A stretch of DNA of 64,000 nt, taken from NCBI GenBank assembly GCA_026391455.1, contig JAPLEH010000040.1:16633-80632 (forward strand). Direction: 5' to 3'. Numbering within the stretch: position 1 is the stretch's first letter; every line of letters begins with the position of its first letter. The notes under the pieces are model-generated. The model did not search any database. It was given only the letters and a program-made list of their open reading frames with translations, and was not told the DNA's origin. The position numbers and the translations under genes were made by a program. This DNA is from Bacteroidota bacterium. Lineage in GTDB: Bacteria > Bacteroidota > Bacteroidia > Chitinophagales > Chitinophagaceae. Shown piece by piece: positions 27,574 to 35,714 of this stretch.

Positions 27574-28311
27574 TTATCTTCTGCTTCCGAACAAACGGAG
27601 CAGCATAATAAACAGGTTGATAAAATCAAGATAAAGGGTAAGGCCCGCCATGATGGATAATTTCTTCACGTCTTTTTCGATTACAGCGCCATTCTCATCC
27701 AGACCTTCGCCGATACGCTTGATCTTTTGCATATCATAGGCAGTGAGGCCGGTAAATACCAATACACCTACAAAGCTGATGATATAATCCATCGTATCAT
27801 TCTGCATAAAGAAATTGATAAGGGAAGCGGCAAAAATGCCCCAGAAGCCCATCATCATTATCTTGCCAAAACTGGTGAGATCCTGCTTGGTGGTATAGCC
27901 CATAAAGGCCATGATTCCAAACATAGCGGCAGCAGATAAAAAGCAGGTGAGGATGGATGATTGTGTATATACCAGCAAAATAAAGCTGAAACTGATACCG
28001 ATACAAATGGACCAGGCAATAAAGATGGCCAGTAATACAGGTACCGACATTTTATGAAAACCAAAATTTACGATCAGCATAAATGCCAGCGGCATGAACA
28101 TAACACCATATAATAATAACTTATTAGTAGCTATGGTGAACATCAGATCGTAGCTATTGGTAAAGATGTACGAAGTAACGGCAGAAATGGCCAATGCCAG
28201 AAACATATACGAGAATACGTTCGCGATGAACGATTTGGAGCGCGAGCCCGTAGCCGCCTGGTTGGCAAATAAATGCTCCGGCGTGCTGTTTGAATAATTT
28301 CCAGATTCCAT
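27574..28311 (-). CDS. Bax inhibitor-1 / YccA family membrane protein
   Basis: This 245-aa protein has seven hydrophobic segments and the family pattern: a short N-tail, FIANVFSYMFLALAISAVTS, FTGLTAYDMQKIKRIGE (the conserved T-x-Y-D motif near residue 200), and a C-terminal helix. BI-1/YetJ-type proteins are Ca2+-leak channels or modulators of membrane proteases. In bacteria the role is mostly undefined. It is complete and alone. Confidence 0.92.
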   Translation of the reverse strand: MESGNYSNSTPEHLFANQAATGSRSKSFIANVFSYMFLALAISAVTSYIFTNSYDLMFTIATNKLLLYGVMFMPLAFMLIVNFGFHKMSVPVLLAIFIAWSICIGISFSFILLVYTQSSILTCFLSAAAMFGIMAFMGYTTKQDLTSFGKIMMMGFWGIFAASLINFFMQNDTMDYIISFVGVLVFTGLTAYDMQKIKRIGEGLDENGAVIEKDVKKLSIMAGLTLYLDFINLFIMLLRLFGSRR

Positions 28312-28376
28312 AAATGAATGGTTTTTTGTTTGAGATGTAAATTAGTAATTTATCGGATAGGGGATACTATATAAAC

Positions 28377-28937
28377 CTATAATTTCCGGATTTCAGCCAG
28401 TTTCAGGCCGGTTAGCTTCCGGATATTGGCTTCAGCGGTTCCATTGGATTTTAATTCCTTCGCAATGGCGATCAGTTTTGCTTTATTGGCGGATCGTTCT
28501 TTCTCAATTTCCTGACGCATTTTTTCGAGTTCCCCGGCGGTTTTCTTTTCCACCAGTTCCCAGTTACCGCTGTGCTGTATCTCGTCCATGAGGCCTTCGT
28601 TGGCGAAGCTGGTAAATTTCTTTTCGGTAATCACCAGATGGTCCAGCACATGAATACGCAGAAACCGGCCGGCTTTGTACAAATAGTCCGTGGTTTCCTT
28701 ATCCTGGCGCGATGCGACCAGGCTGCCGCCGGGATGATTGTGTACGAGCACGGCCTGTGTGGCCAGTTTGTAAATGGCCATCCGGAATACCTCGGGCGGC
28801 GCAAGGCTGGCGCGGTTGCTGGCGCCCAGGGCCAGCAGTTCGATAAATAGAATCTTCTGCTGGTCATTCAATCCCACGATCCAGAAATGTTCCTGCGCCC
28901 GGCTGAATTTATTTTCGCGCAGCAACACCTGCTGCAT
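28377..28937 (-). CDS. RadC-like JAB-domain protein with Rpn-like C-terminal tail
   Basis: This 186-aa protein starts at the ATG of 28937, preceded by AAGG. It has a JAB/MPN metalloprotease-like domain with VLVHNHPGGSLVASRQD (about residues 63-79), the H-x-H-P-G-G...S-x-x-D zinc motif of RadC. It lacks the N-terminal helix-hairpin-helix half of chromosomal RadC, like the short accessory copies on mobile elements. After a charged coiled-coil (KKTAGELEKMRQEIEKERSA), the last ~30 residues (KLIAIAKELKSNG...LTGLKLAEIRKL) resemble the tail of Rpn/PD-(D/E)XK transposase-like proteins. Function in either family is unproven. Confidence 0.75.
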   Translation of the reverse strand: MQQVLLRENKFSRAQEHFWIVGLNDQQKILFIELLALGASNRASLAPPEVFRMAIYKLATQAVLVHNHPGGSLVASRQDKETTDYLYKAGRFLRIHVLDHLVITEKKFTSFANEGLMDEIQHSGNWELVEKKTAGELEKMRQEIEKERSANKAKLIAIAKELKSNGTAEANIRKLTGLKLAEIRKL

Positions 28938-29108
28938 TACCTTATATATATCATTATATCATCCGGTTTGGAAACTCTGATCTTTTGTGTGGATCTCAGT
29001 TTTACGTTCATGGTTTCAAAGATATAAATTCAGGATGGTCTGTACAGGGCTGTTACGTAGTTCCCTGTATACTAATTTTTTAGCGGATTTATTTCTTATA
29101 ATTTACAT

Positions 29109-29216
29109 TATGTTAAACAGGCGCACAAAGGCCTGACACAGAGAGTACAGGGAGAGAAAAAACGGCCACGCTTCTATTCGTGATACGCGGTATAGTTCGC
29201 TACCTTCGGGGGAAAC
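29109..29216 (+). repeat. Duplicated leader sequence, upstream copy
   Basis: The sequence runs from TATGTTAAACA to CTACCTTCGGGGGAAA. It shares AACGGCC-CGCTTCTATTCG and GATAC with the copy at 29765-29866. This copy ends 8 bp before the ATG at 29225, so it is the 5' region of that gene. Confidence 0.65.
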
Positions 29217-29224
29217 ATTTTTGT

Positions 29225-29515
29225 ATGGATTGCGAAACAATAAAAGAAACTATTTCAGGTAGTTGGGAAGATTCTAAGGGCGGAAGGTACTTATTCAGTA
29301 CAACGTATGAAAGTGGTGGGATACTTCACTACACACCCAAAAATGAAGCAACAACAGAATTCGATTTTAACATAAAGGAAAACAATAAATCGTTTTCTAT
29401 TGTTCTTTATGAGAAGGGTTCTCAAAAAACTCGGGAATTAATTCTTCAAGACTATTCACGAACTGAACTCCGTCTGGGATCGGGTCAAGAAATTCTTTTA
29501 CGCCGAGTTTTATGA
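29225..29515 (+). CDS. Small orphan protein of unknown function
   Basis: The 96-aa product begins MDCETIKETISGSWEDSKGG and is mostly predicted beta strand (YLFSTTYES, ILHYTP, FDFNIKE, SFSIVLYE, LILQDYS, LRLG). This would suit a small lipocalin-like or barrel fold, but no family is recognised. The opening ISGSWE is reminiscent of lipocalin-like G-x-W motifs. A longer frame from GTG 29180 exists but runs into the duplicated leader. AT-rich, it lies in an accessory stretch between RadC-like and unknown genes. The gene may be real; the call rests on frame length and composition. Confidence 0.5.
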   Translation: MDCETIKETISGSWEDSKGGRYLFSTTYESGGILHYTPKNEATTEFDFNIKENNKSFSIVLYEKGSQKTRELILQDYSRTELRLGSGQEILLRRVL

Positions 29516-29764
29516 GATTCTCATTTCTCAGTTTTTCCTGCTCGGCTATCGCCTCGCTTTGTCCCTTTTGTTTTTTCTCTCCCTGACACTCTCCCACGCT
29601 GCCCCCAGCGACTTGCTTACGCTGCCTGTCATTGATTGAAGCAAACATAATCAATGACGGCTGCCCTACGGCTAACCTGTGTAACATAATGTAGTTTTGA
29701 TATTCGAAACTGACAGGGAAAAGGAAAGATACAATTTGCGGTCAGTTTAAATATAAAATCTCTT
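29516..29764. other. Intergenic region with a perfect inverted repeat
   Basis: No gene is seen. A perfect 10-bp dyad GTCATTGATT / AATCAATGAC (29628-29637 and 29649-29658, 11-nt loop) sits in GC-richer sequence that differs from the AT-rich surroundings. A reverse-strand open frame here (29397-29687) is low complexity in part and is not accepted. Confidence 0.5.
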
Positions 29765-29866
29765 TATGTTAAACAATTAATTAAGACTTGATACAAATTG
29801 CAAGGAGAAAAACGGCCTCGCTTCTATTCGTGATACAACGACCAATTGGGTACCTTCCGGGGAAAT
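29765..29866 (+). repeat. Duplicated leader sequence, downstream copy
   Basis: This is an imperfect direct copy of 29109-29216 (TATGTTAAACA..., AACGGCCTCGCTTCTATTCG, GTACCTTCCGGGGAAA). Here it is followed only by a 12-codon open frame (ATG at 29873) that ends at once, so the gene that once followed is lost or was never copied. Confidence 0.65.
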
Positions 29867-29960
29867 GTATTGATGAAATACCCTGGTACTATGGAGAAGT
29901 TTTATGACTAGTGAGTCTTTGATGTATTGCGATACGCAGATTAAAATAAAAAGCTACATA

Positions 29961-30785
29961 TCAAGCTAGAGTAATTTCGTATTCTAGCCCAACATTAGGT
30001 AGAGGACTTTCGTAAACTATTTCTTTCTTGATTTCTGGATCAAGATCATCTACTGAATAATTCTCAATGTACTCCTTAATCAATTCAACATTTGCACGTC
30101 CAAATCCATGAATACTAAACTTAAATATACCGTTTAACTGACAGATATCTATCTTCTCTTTTACTAAATCCCTCAAAGCTAATATAGTCATACCTCCATG
30201 AACAAAAATTGCAGCAGCCTCTTTTCCAACTCTTAACTCATAATATTCTTTGAATCGCTCAATACTTAACTTATTCTTAGCAGCCTTAAAAGATCTTTCG
30301 AAATACCCAGCAGTACATAAGTTTGCTATATATGCACCTCTAGGGCCAAACGTTTCTCGAATTTCTTTTTTTAACGCACTGATATCATTACCCTTATTCT
30401 TTTCATCCCTCATAAATAAAGACATTTTTAAAGCGTCTAAATCGTTTGCTGGAATCGACGATGTAAAAAATTCAATAGTATCTTTATTAGGGTTTGCTTC
30501 TGAATACTCTATATATTCTTCTATTACTTGTTCTTGTTTATAAGGCAGTAATAACAAGTTTCTATTATGATACTCTTTAATTATGATAACTAACCCTGCT
30601 TTCTCTTCGTCATTTAAATTTTCTGGAAATACCGTAAGTATTTTGTCAGATGCCTCCCATGTGTATGGGAAAGGGCTTTCGCTGTCTGCATCAATATTAA
30701 AAGTAACCCCTCTTCCAAAAACTTTTGTAACAATAGGTTTAAGGGATGGGCAAACGTTTACCTGAACTTTTGATGATTTAGACAT
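29961..30785 (-). CDS. Unknown accessory protein, second gene of a two-gene AT-rich module
   Basis: The 274-aa protein is not recognised. It starts MSKSSKVQVNVCPSLKPIV and appears soluble. The N-terminal half is beta-rich (VTFNIDADSE, PYTWEASDKILTVFPE), the middle is charged and helical, and the C-terminal part contains IFKFSIHGFGRANVELIKEY (about residues 219-238). That stretch resembles a helix-hairpin-helix turn (hGhGxxxxxxI). A conserved-looking block ETFGPRGAYIANLCTAGYFE precedes it. Codon use is markedly more AT-rich than the flanking core genes. It follows the 84-aa gene by 20 bp and is probably co-expressed with it. Defence, toxin or regulatory roles are all guesses. Confidence 0.7.
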   Translation of the reverse strand: MSKSSKVQVNVCPSLKPIVTKVFGRGVTFNIDADSESPFPYTWEASDKILTVFPENLNDEEKAGLVIIIKEYHNRNLLLLPYKQEQVIEEYIEYSEANPNKDTIEFFTSSIPANDLDALKMSLFMRDEKNKGNDISALKKEIRETFGPRGAYIANLCTAGYFERSFKAAKNKLSIERFKEYYELRVGKEAAAIFVHGGMTILALRDLVKEKIDICQLNGIFKFSIHGFGRANVELIKEYIENYSVDDLDPEIKKEIVYESPLPNVGLEYEITLA

Positions 30786-30805
30786 TAAACAGCAAAATTA
30801 TAAGC

Positions 30806-31060
30806 TTACTTAGCAGGGTCGTACTTACCCTCGGTTAATTTAATTGCAGAAAGTAAGCCCTGTTTCATGAAGATTACAGAGCCCTTTTTAATACCACCGA
30901 AGTTGTCTTTATGAAGTTCATCACCTTCAGGTGTCAGAACGGGTTCGCTGGTTTCTGAATCTATAATAATACCATTTTCGGAAATGGTTTTACCAAATGC
31001 ATCTAAAATATAAGGCAAAGCTCTAGGTGAAAAAATTAATTTGCTTGATTTGTTACTCAT
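30806..31060 (-). CDS. Unknown small protein, first gene of a two-gene AT-rich module
   Basis: This 84-aa product begins MSNKSSKLIFSPRALPYILD. The ATG at 31060 is chosen over a longer frame (to 31129) because a strong Shine-Dalgarno AAAGGAGG sits 7 bases before it. The sequence contains IIIDSETSEPVLTPEGDELH and GGIKKGSVIFMKQGLLSAIK, suggesting a small mixed alpha/beta domain; no family is recognised. Both this and the downstream 274-aa protein begin MS(N/K)(K)SSK, which may be chance. AT-rich composition and the strong ribosome site set it apart from its neighbours. Confidence 0.7.
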   Translation of the reverse strand: MSNKSSKLIFSPRALPYILDAFGKTISENGIIIDSETSEPVLTPEGDELHKDNFGGIKKGSVIFMKQGLLSAIKLTEGKYDPAK

Positions 31061-31067
31061 ATAATAT

Positions 31068-31075
31068 CCTCCTTT
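31068..31075 (-). promoter_or_regulatory. Strong Shine-Dalgarno for the 84-aa gene
   Basis: AAAGGAGG on the minus strand, with a 7-base spacer to ATG, fixes the start at 31060. Near-perfect anti-SD matches are rare in Bacteroidota genes and not seen before the other genes here. Confidence 0.8.
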
Positions 31076-31255
31076 AGCTTTCTCACAAATTCTAATAGGT
31101 TGTTGGTTTATTACTTTTACAGGGTGCAAAGGTATCCTAAAAATATGATTCTAAAATGATACTATCAAAGAGTTTTTACTCTTTTTTATAATAAATGACC
31201 TGATTTTGATAAATTTAATACATTATTTGCAACTTTGCTTCAAAAAAAACATATT

Positions 31256-33658
31256 TTAACCACGAGGAGCTACTACCCCTATCTTCTTCACCGTCTTCGT
31301 AAAATTATATCCCATACTCAACCGGAAATTCCGTGTTTGTGCCGTGCTAAAACTTTGCACCGAAAAATTAGGGCCATAGGTATAGCTCCTGTTTTCCTGT
31401 AAGAACGGATCAATGATATTGGCAGAAATGGTGAGTTTTTTATTCAGCAGTTTGCGCTGCACGCCCAGGTTCATACTCCAGCTCCAGCGCGCAAAGCCCT
31501 GGGGATTGGCAAAGCGGTTGAAATTAAAACTGCCCGTAAGGCCCCATATATCCCGGGGGGTGTAATTCGTATTTACATTGGAGGTAAAAGAGCCGCCATT
31601 GCGAAAGAGGTTCACCGTTTTGTCAAATGTACTGTAGGCATTGTAGGTATAGCTGGCACTCAGGTTTACTTTTAGTTTTTGCGTAAGCGTAAGTCCACCC
31701 CAACTGCTCAGTTCATATTCCTTCCGTCCGCTGATATTCTCCCAGGTGATCTGGGTTTTCCCATCGGTGAGCAGGGTGCGTACCTGACTGAAGATATCTT
31801 CTACGATATTGTACCCCAACCCCAGGTTGAGAAAGTATTTCTTTTTGGTCTCCCCCAATACCAGGTCGAAATTATGGGCCGTGGAGGCACGCAGGTTTTC
31901 ATTACCAAAGCGTACATTATAGGGATCACCAAAATCAATGGCGGGATTCAGTTCATTGATACCGGGCCGGCGGATGCTGCGTCGGTAAGCTAACGTAAGA
32001 TTGTAGCGGTCGTGCCAGTTGCGGTTGATATTGGCAAAGGGCAGCCAGGTCCAGTAATGGTTGCGGGCATCGCGGTTCTCTTTAAATAGTTCAAACCAGA
32101 TAGCAGTGCGCTCCAGCGAGGTACCGGCTGTAATGCTGAACCGTTCTTTCAATATCTGTTTTACCGAAGCGCGGTAATTGATGATGCCCTGGTGAAATTT
32201 GAATTCATTGCTCAGTGGTACGGAGTTCACCATGAATTGCTCCGGCTTTTTGAGGTAACTGGCATCCACATCCACATGGCTGTTGCTCCGGTTGTAATAA
32301 GCACCGAATGAAAGAAATGTTTTTTTATTGGCCAGTGGTTTATCATAACTTACCCGGAGATTATAACCCGTATTGCGGCTGTTGTTCAGTTGCTGCTGGG
32401 TGGAGTCGATCCCATTGGGTTGAAAATCGGGGTTATAATATTCCTGGAAGAAATCGCGGTCGGCCTCGTTCACCGATACATTTCCATTGGCAAAAACTTT
32501 GAACACCTCTCCTGCCCGTTTGGTCTTTTGGGTAAAGCTGAGGCTCATATTCGGATTGTAATTGCCGCCATGGTTTTCAATATCGCGTATACTTAACCGG
32601 TAGGTTTCACCAAAGCGGTTGATATTGCGGTATTCGGTGGAGTTTTGATTTACAAAATTGTTCTGGTTGTATTGCACCACCACATTCAGCGATTGCAGTT
32701 TGTTGAGGTCATAGTCCAGGTTGAAACGGAAATTGGGCCGTATATTTTTATTAAGATAATGATTGCGGGTATTGAAATTGTTGGATGAATCGGTATAAAA
32801 ATTCGTTCGTTCGGAATGGCCATCACCGCGCACGCGGTTATAACTGGTACCCGCATTGATGCTGATGGAAAGGCCCTGCTTGCGATAGGTAAAACTGCCA
32901 CTGATACCGGCCTCTCCCCTTGTGCCACCGGAAATATTGAGGCGGCCGCTGCGGCCCACTTTTCCTTTTTTGGTCACAATATTAATCACGCCTCCCTGTT
33001 CATTGGCATATTGGGGTGGCGGGTTGGTCATTACTTCTATTTTTTCGATGGAGCTGCCGGGCAAGGATTCGAGCAGGTCCTGCAGTTGCTGCAGGTTCAG
33101 CTCTACCGGCTTATCATCAATGAGGATCTTAGGCTCTTTACCCCGTACGGTTATTTTTCCATTGGGATCTTTGGCCACGAGTGGTACATTGGTGAGCAGG
33201 TCGCTGGCATTGCTGCCTGCAGCCAGGGCCGATTCACCTGCATTGAACGTGATATTCCCATCTTTGGATTCGATCAATGGTTTCTCTGAATAAATGATCA
33301 CGGCCGCCAGTTCTTCGGTGCCGCTTCGTTTCAATGTAATATCTGAAAGATTAAAATCGGATCGTTCTGAACGAAAATGGATGCTGTCGATGGTCAGGCG
33401 TTGCATACCCACATAGCGGATCTGCAATTTGTAATACCCCAATGCAATCCCGGTAAAATTGAATGAACCGGTGCTGTTGGTGCGCAGGGATTGTTTTTGC
33501 AACGTATCGCGCAGGGAGATCAGTTCCACCGTGGCATCGGTCAATGCCTTTTTCTGTTCATCCATTATATTACCCGTAAGTATGCCCGCATTACCCCCCT
33601 GGGAAAATACCGGGCGGGAGATACAAAGCAGCAGGGAAAAAAATAGCAATATTTTCAA
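31256..33658 (-). CDS. Outer membrane beta-barrel protein, TonB-receptor-like with carboxypeptidase-like domain
   Basis: From the TTG at 33658 the ~800-aa protein has a signal peptide MKILLFFSLLLCISRPVFSQ. A carboxypeptidase-regulatory-like domain follows (ILTGNIMDEQKKALTDATVE, to about residue 105), then a plug-like domain with KEPKILIDDKPVE and GSSIEKIEVMTNPPPQYANE. That pattern belongs to the outer-membrane beta-barrel family 3 proteins. A long aromatic-rich barrel completes it. The frame is open to another TTG at 33700, but the extra residues would precede the signal. Substrate and partners are unknown; no SusD is near. Confidence 0.88.
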   Translation of the reverse strand: MKILLFFSLLLCISRPVFSQGGNAGILTGNIMDEQKKALTDATVELISLRDTLQKQSLRTNSTGSFNFTGIALGYYKLQIRYVGMQRLTIDSIHFRSERSDFNLSDITLKRSGTEELAAVIIYSEKPLIESKDGNITFNAGESALAAGSNASDLLTNVPLVAKDPNGKITVRGKEPKILIDDKPVELNLQQLQDLLESLPGSSIEKIEVMTNPPPQYANEQGGVINIVTKKGKVGRSGRLNISGGTRGEAGISGSFTYRKQGLSISINAGTSYNRVRGDGHSERTNFYTDSSNNFNTRNHYLNKNIRPNFRFNLDYDLNKLQSLNVVVQYNQNNFVNQNSTEYRNINRFGETYRLSIRDIENHGGNYNPNMSLSFTQKTKRAGEVFKVFANGNVSVNEADRDFFQEYYNPDFQPNGIDSTQQQLNNSRNTGYNLRVSYDKPLANKKTFLSFGAYYNRSNSHVDVDASYLKKPEQFMVNSVPLSNEFKFHQGIINYRASVKQILKERFSITAGTSLERTAIWFELFKENRDARNHYWTWLPFANINRNWHDRYNLTLAYRRSIRRPGINELNPAIDFGDPYNVRFGNENLRASTAHNFDLVLGETKKKYFLNLGLGYNIVEDIFSQVRTLLTDGKTQITWENISGRKEYELSSWGGLTLTQKLKVNLSASYTYNAYSTFDKTVNLFRNGGSFTSNVNTNYTPRDIWGLTGSFNFNRFANPQGFARWSWSMNLGVQRKLLNKKLTISANIIDPFLQENRSYTYGPNFSVQSFSTAQTRNFRLSMGYNFTKTVKKIGVVAPRG

Positions 33659-33700
33659 ATCAATGCTTAAGACGTAAAAGTAAGAAAATGCAAGCGGCAA

Positions 33701-33731
33701 GCTATCAGCTACAAGCTACAAGCCATTGTTC
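33701..33731. repeat. AGCTACAAGC word repeat, left part
   Basis: CAAGCTATCAGCTACAAGC words lie before the dispersed element and resume after it at 33860-33963 (TACAAGCTGTTAGCTACAAG, CTTGAAGCTTGAAGCTC). They appear to be one stutter tract split by the element. No gene is present. Confidence 0.6.
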
Positions 33732-33855
33732 TCCGGTAAAACTATTTATTAGTTTGAAAATCAATTCAGACCCCTCCCCAACCCCTCCCCAAAGGAGAGG
33801 GGCTAGAACCCGCTCTGGGGCAATGTTTCAGGGCTTTGCAAAAACTTTCCCCGGA
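33732..33855 (-). repeat. Dispersed repeat element, copy B (inverted relative to copy A)
   Basis: Read on the minus strand it runs TCCGGGGAAAGTTTTTGCAA to TTTTACCGGA, matching copy A at 9944-10125 nearly base for base at both ends. Only the palindromic core CCCCTCTCCTTTGGGGAGGGG lies between, without the 45-bp block of copy A. It sits inside an AGCT-rich stutter tract. Confidence 0.75.
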
Positions 33856-33964
33856 CAATAATGGCTACAAGCTGTTAGCTACAAGCCTTGAGCCTTTAGC
33901 TCCAAGCTGCATGCTACTTGCTTTAAGTACACTGCTTGAAGCTTGAAGCTCAAAGCTTGCAGCT

Positions 33965-33974
33965 CCCCCCCCCC
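33965..33974. repeat. C10 homopolymer upstream of miaB
   Basis: This is a run of ten C residues, about 60 bp before the miaB start and 33 bp before its -7 box. Long homopolymers can slip in replication. Whether it alters expression is unknown. Confidence 0.6.
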
Positions 33975-34006
33975 TGTCATCCTGTCATAAATTCACGACT
34001 TAGCAG

Positions 34007-34014
34007 TATATTTG
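34007..34014 (+). promoter_or_regulatory. Candidate -7 box for miaB
   Basis: TATATTTG matches TAnnTTTG and ends 19 bp before the ATG at 34033. It supports that ATG over the TTG at 34012, which would lie inside the promoter box. Confidence 0.5.
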
Positions 34015-34032
34015 CAGTCCAATCGGACTTAT

Positions 34033-35490
34033 ATGCTTGACTACGTGACAGATAAACAAACGGCTACGGAGACCGACCGGCACGATGAAGCCCGGCAGGG
34101 AGAAGCCTTTGCCCCTTTTACCAACGACCCCAATCAATACAAAAAGCACTTTTATATTGAAAGCTATGGCTGTGCCATGAACTTTTCGGATAGCGAGATC
34201 GTGGCCTCCATCCTCAATGGGGTTGGCTATGGTGCCACCCGCAATGCGGAAGAAGCTGACCTGGTGTTGCTGAATACCTGCTCCATCCGTGAAAAGGCCG
34301 AACAGACCGTGCGCAAACGCCTGTCGGATTTCAAACGGATCAAAAAAACGAAAAAAGGATTGCTCGTGGGCGTACTCGGCTGTATGGCCGAACGGCTGAA
34401 ATCGAAATTGCTGGAAGAAGAAAAACTGGTGGATATTGTGGTGGGGCCCGATGCCTATCGCGCGCTGCCCAACCTGGTATTGGAAGCTGAAAGCGGACAA
34501 AAAGGCGTGAATGTATTGCTCAGCCGGGATGAAACCTATGCCGATATTTCGCCCGTGCGTCTTGGCGGAAATGGCGTGAGTGCTTTTGTAAGCATCATGC
34601 GCGGATGTAATAATATGTGTTCATTTTGTGTGGTGCCCTTTACCCGGGGTCGGGAACGCAGCCGCCCGGCAAACAGTATTTTGCAGGAATGTACCCAACT
34701 CTTCAACGAAGGCTATCGCGAAGTAACCTTGCTGGGGCAAAACGTGGACAGTTATTACTATACGGCAGATGAAGACAATCCGAACAATGATTCCGTTACG
34801 TTTGCCCAACTGCTGGAAAAAGTAGCGCTGATCTCTCCCCTGCTGCGTATACGCTTTTCTACCTCACACCCAAAAGATATCACCGACGATGTATTGCATA
34901 CCATTGCCCGGTATGATAATATCTGCAACTATATACACCTGCCGGTACAGAGTGGTTCCAATAGAATTTTGCAATTGATGAACCGCACTTATACCCGCGA
35001 ATGGTATATGGCTAAGGTGGATCGTATACGTGAATTGCTTCCCGGATGTGGCATCAGTGCCGATATCATTACCGGATTTTGTACCGAAGAAGAAGCAGAT
35101 CATCAGGAAACGCTGGCCATTATGGAATATGCACAATATGATTATTCCTATATGTTCTTTTATTCCGAACGGCCCGGTACGCTGGCGCAAAAACGCTATA
35201 CCGATGATGTGCCTTTAAACGTAAAGAAAAGAAGATTGCAGGAAGTGGTGGATATGCAAAACCGCCTTTCTCTGGAAAGTAACCTGCGCGATATCGGTAA
35301 AACATTTAAGATTCTCATCGAAGGTGATAGTAAAAAAAGTGATGCAGACTGGATGGGGCGGAGCTCAGAAGGAAAAGTATTTGTGTTTCCCAAAGCGGGA
35401 TATGCATTACAAAAAGGCGATTATGTTTGGGTGAAAGCGAATGAATGTACGCAGGGGACGTTGTTGGGAGAGATTGTAGTTGGCAGTTGA
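34033..35490 (+). CDS. miaB: tRNA-2-methylthio-N6-isopentenyladenosine-37 synthase
   Basis: This radical-SAM enzyme adds the methylthio group to i6A37 of tRNAs. The 485-aa protein has the N-terminal MTTase domain with three Cys for the auxiliary cluster (ESYGCAMN about 44-51, [18 protein letters not shown]). The radical-SAM cluster motif C-x3-C-x2-C lies in [20 protein letters not shown]-terminal TRAM domain completes it (about 415-485, ending [11 protein letters not shown]). The first ~35 residues are a charged, low-conservation extension. The stop runs directly into a stutter repeat. Confidence 0.95.
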   Translation: MLDYVTDKQTATETDRHDEARQGEAFAPFTNDPNQYKKHFYIESYGCAMNFSDSEIVASILNGVGYGATRNAEEADLVLLNTCSIREKAEQTVRKRLSDFKRIKKTKKGLLVGVLGCMAERLKSKLLEEEKLVDIVVGPDAYRALPNLVLEAESGQKGVNVLLSRDETYADISPVRLGGNGVSAFVSIMRGCNNMCSFCVVPFTRGRERSRPANSILQECTQLFNEGYREVTLLGQNVDSYYYTADEDNPNNDSVTFAQLLEKVALISPLLRIRFSTSHPKDITDDVLHTIARYDNICNYIHLPVQSGSNRILQLMNRTYTREWYMAKVDRIRELLPGCGISADIITGFCTEEEADHQETLAIMEYAQYDYSYMFFYSERPGTLAQKRYTDDVPLNVKKRRLQEVVDMQNRLSLESNLRDIGKTFKILIEGDSKKSDADWMGRSSEGKVFVFPKAGYALQKGDYVWVKANECTQGTLLGEIVVGS

Positions 35491-35535
35491 TAGTTAGCAG
35501 TTAATAGTTAGCAGTTGATAGTTGGCAGTTGATAC
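35478..35535. repeat. GTTGATAGTTAGCA word repeat after miaB
   Basis: TAGTTGGCAGTTGATAGTTA words are repeated about four times, overlapping the last codons of miaB. A 37-bp palindromic fragment (35641-35677, CCCCCTCTCCTTTGGAGAGG and GTTGGGGAGAGGTC) further on resembles the core of the dispersed element. Confidence 0.7.
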
Positions 35536-35714
35536 CCGAAAGATGTGTGGTTTGAATTAAGAATCAATGGTAGTAGGGTTTATCAAATATGCCTTTGATA
35601 AAATTTATTCGAAGAACATCTTTGTGGTTTGAGACTCCAAGCCCCCTCTCCTTTGGAGAGGGTTGGGGAGAGGTCTGATAAAAGATAATAATTTTCAGTG
35701 ATTGAAGTAATGCT

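Noticed and set aside
29397..29687. 96-codon minus-strand open frame
   Set aside because: Overlaps the 96-aa + gene, contains a low-complexity Gly/Gln/Lys stretch, and has no start signal or recognisable fold.
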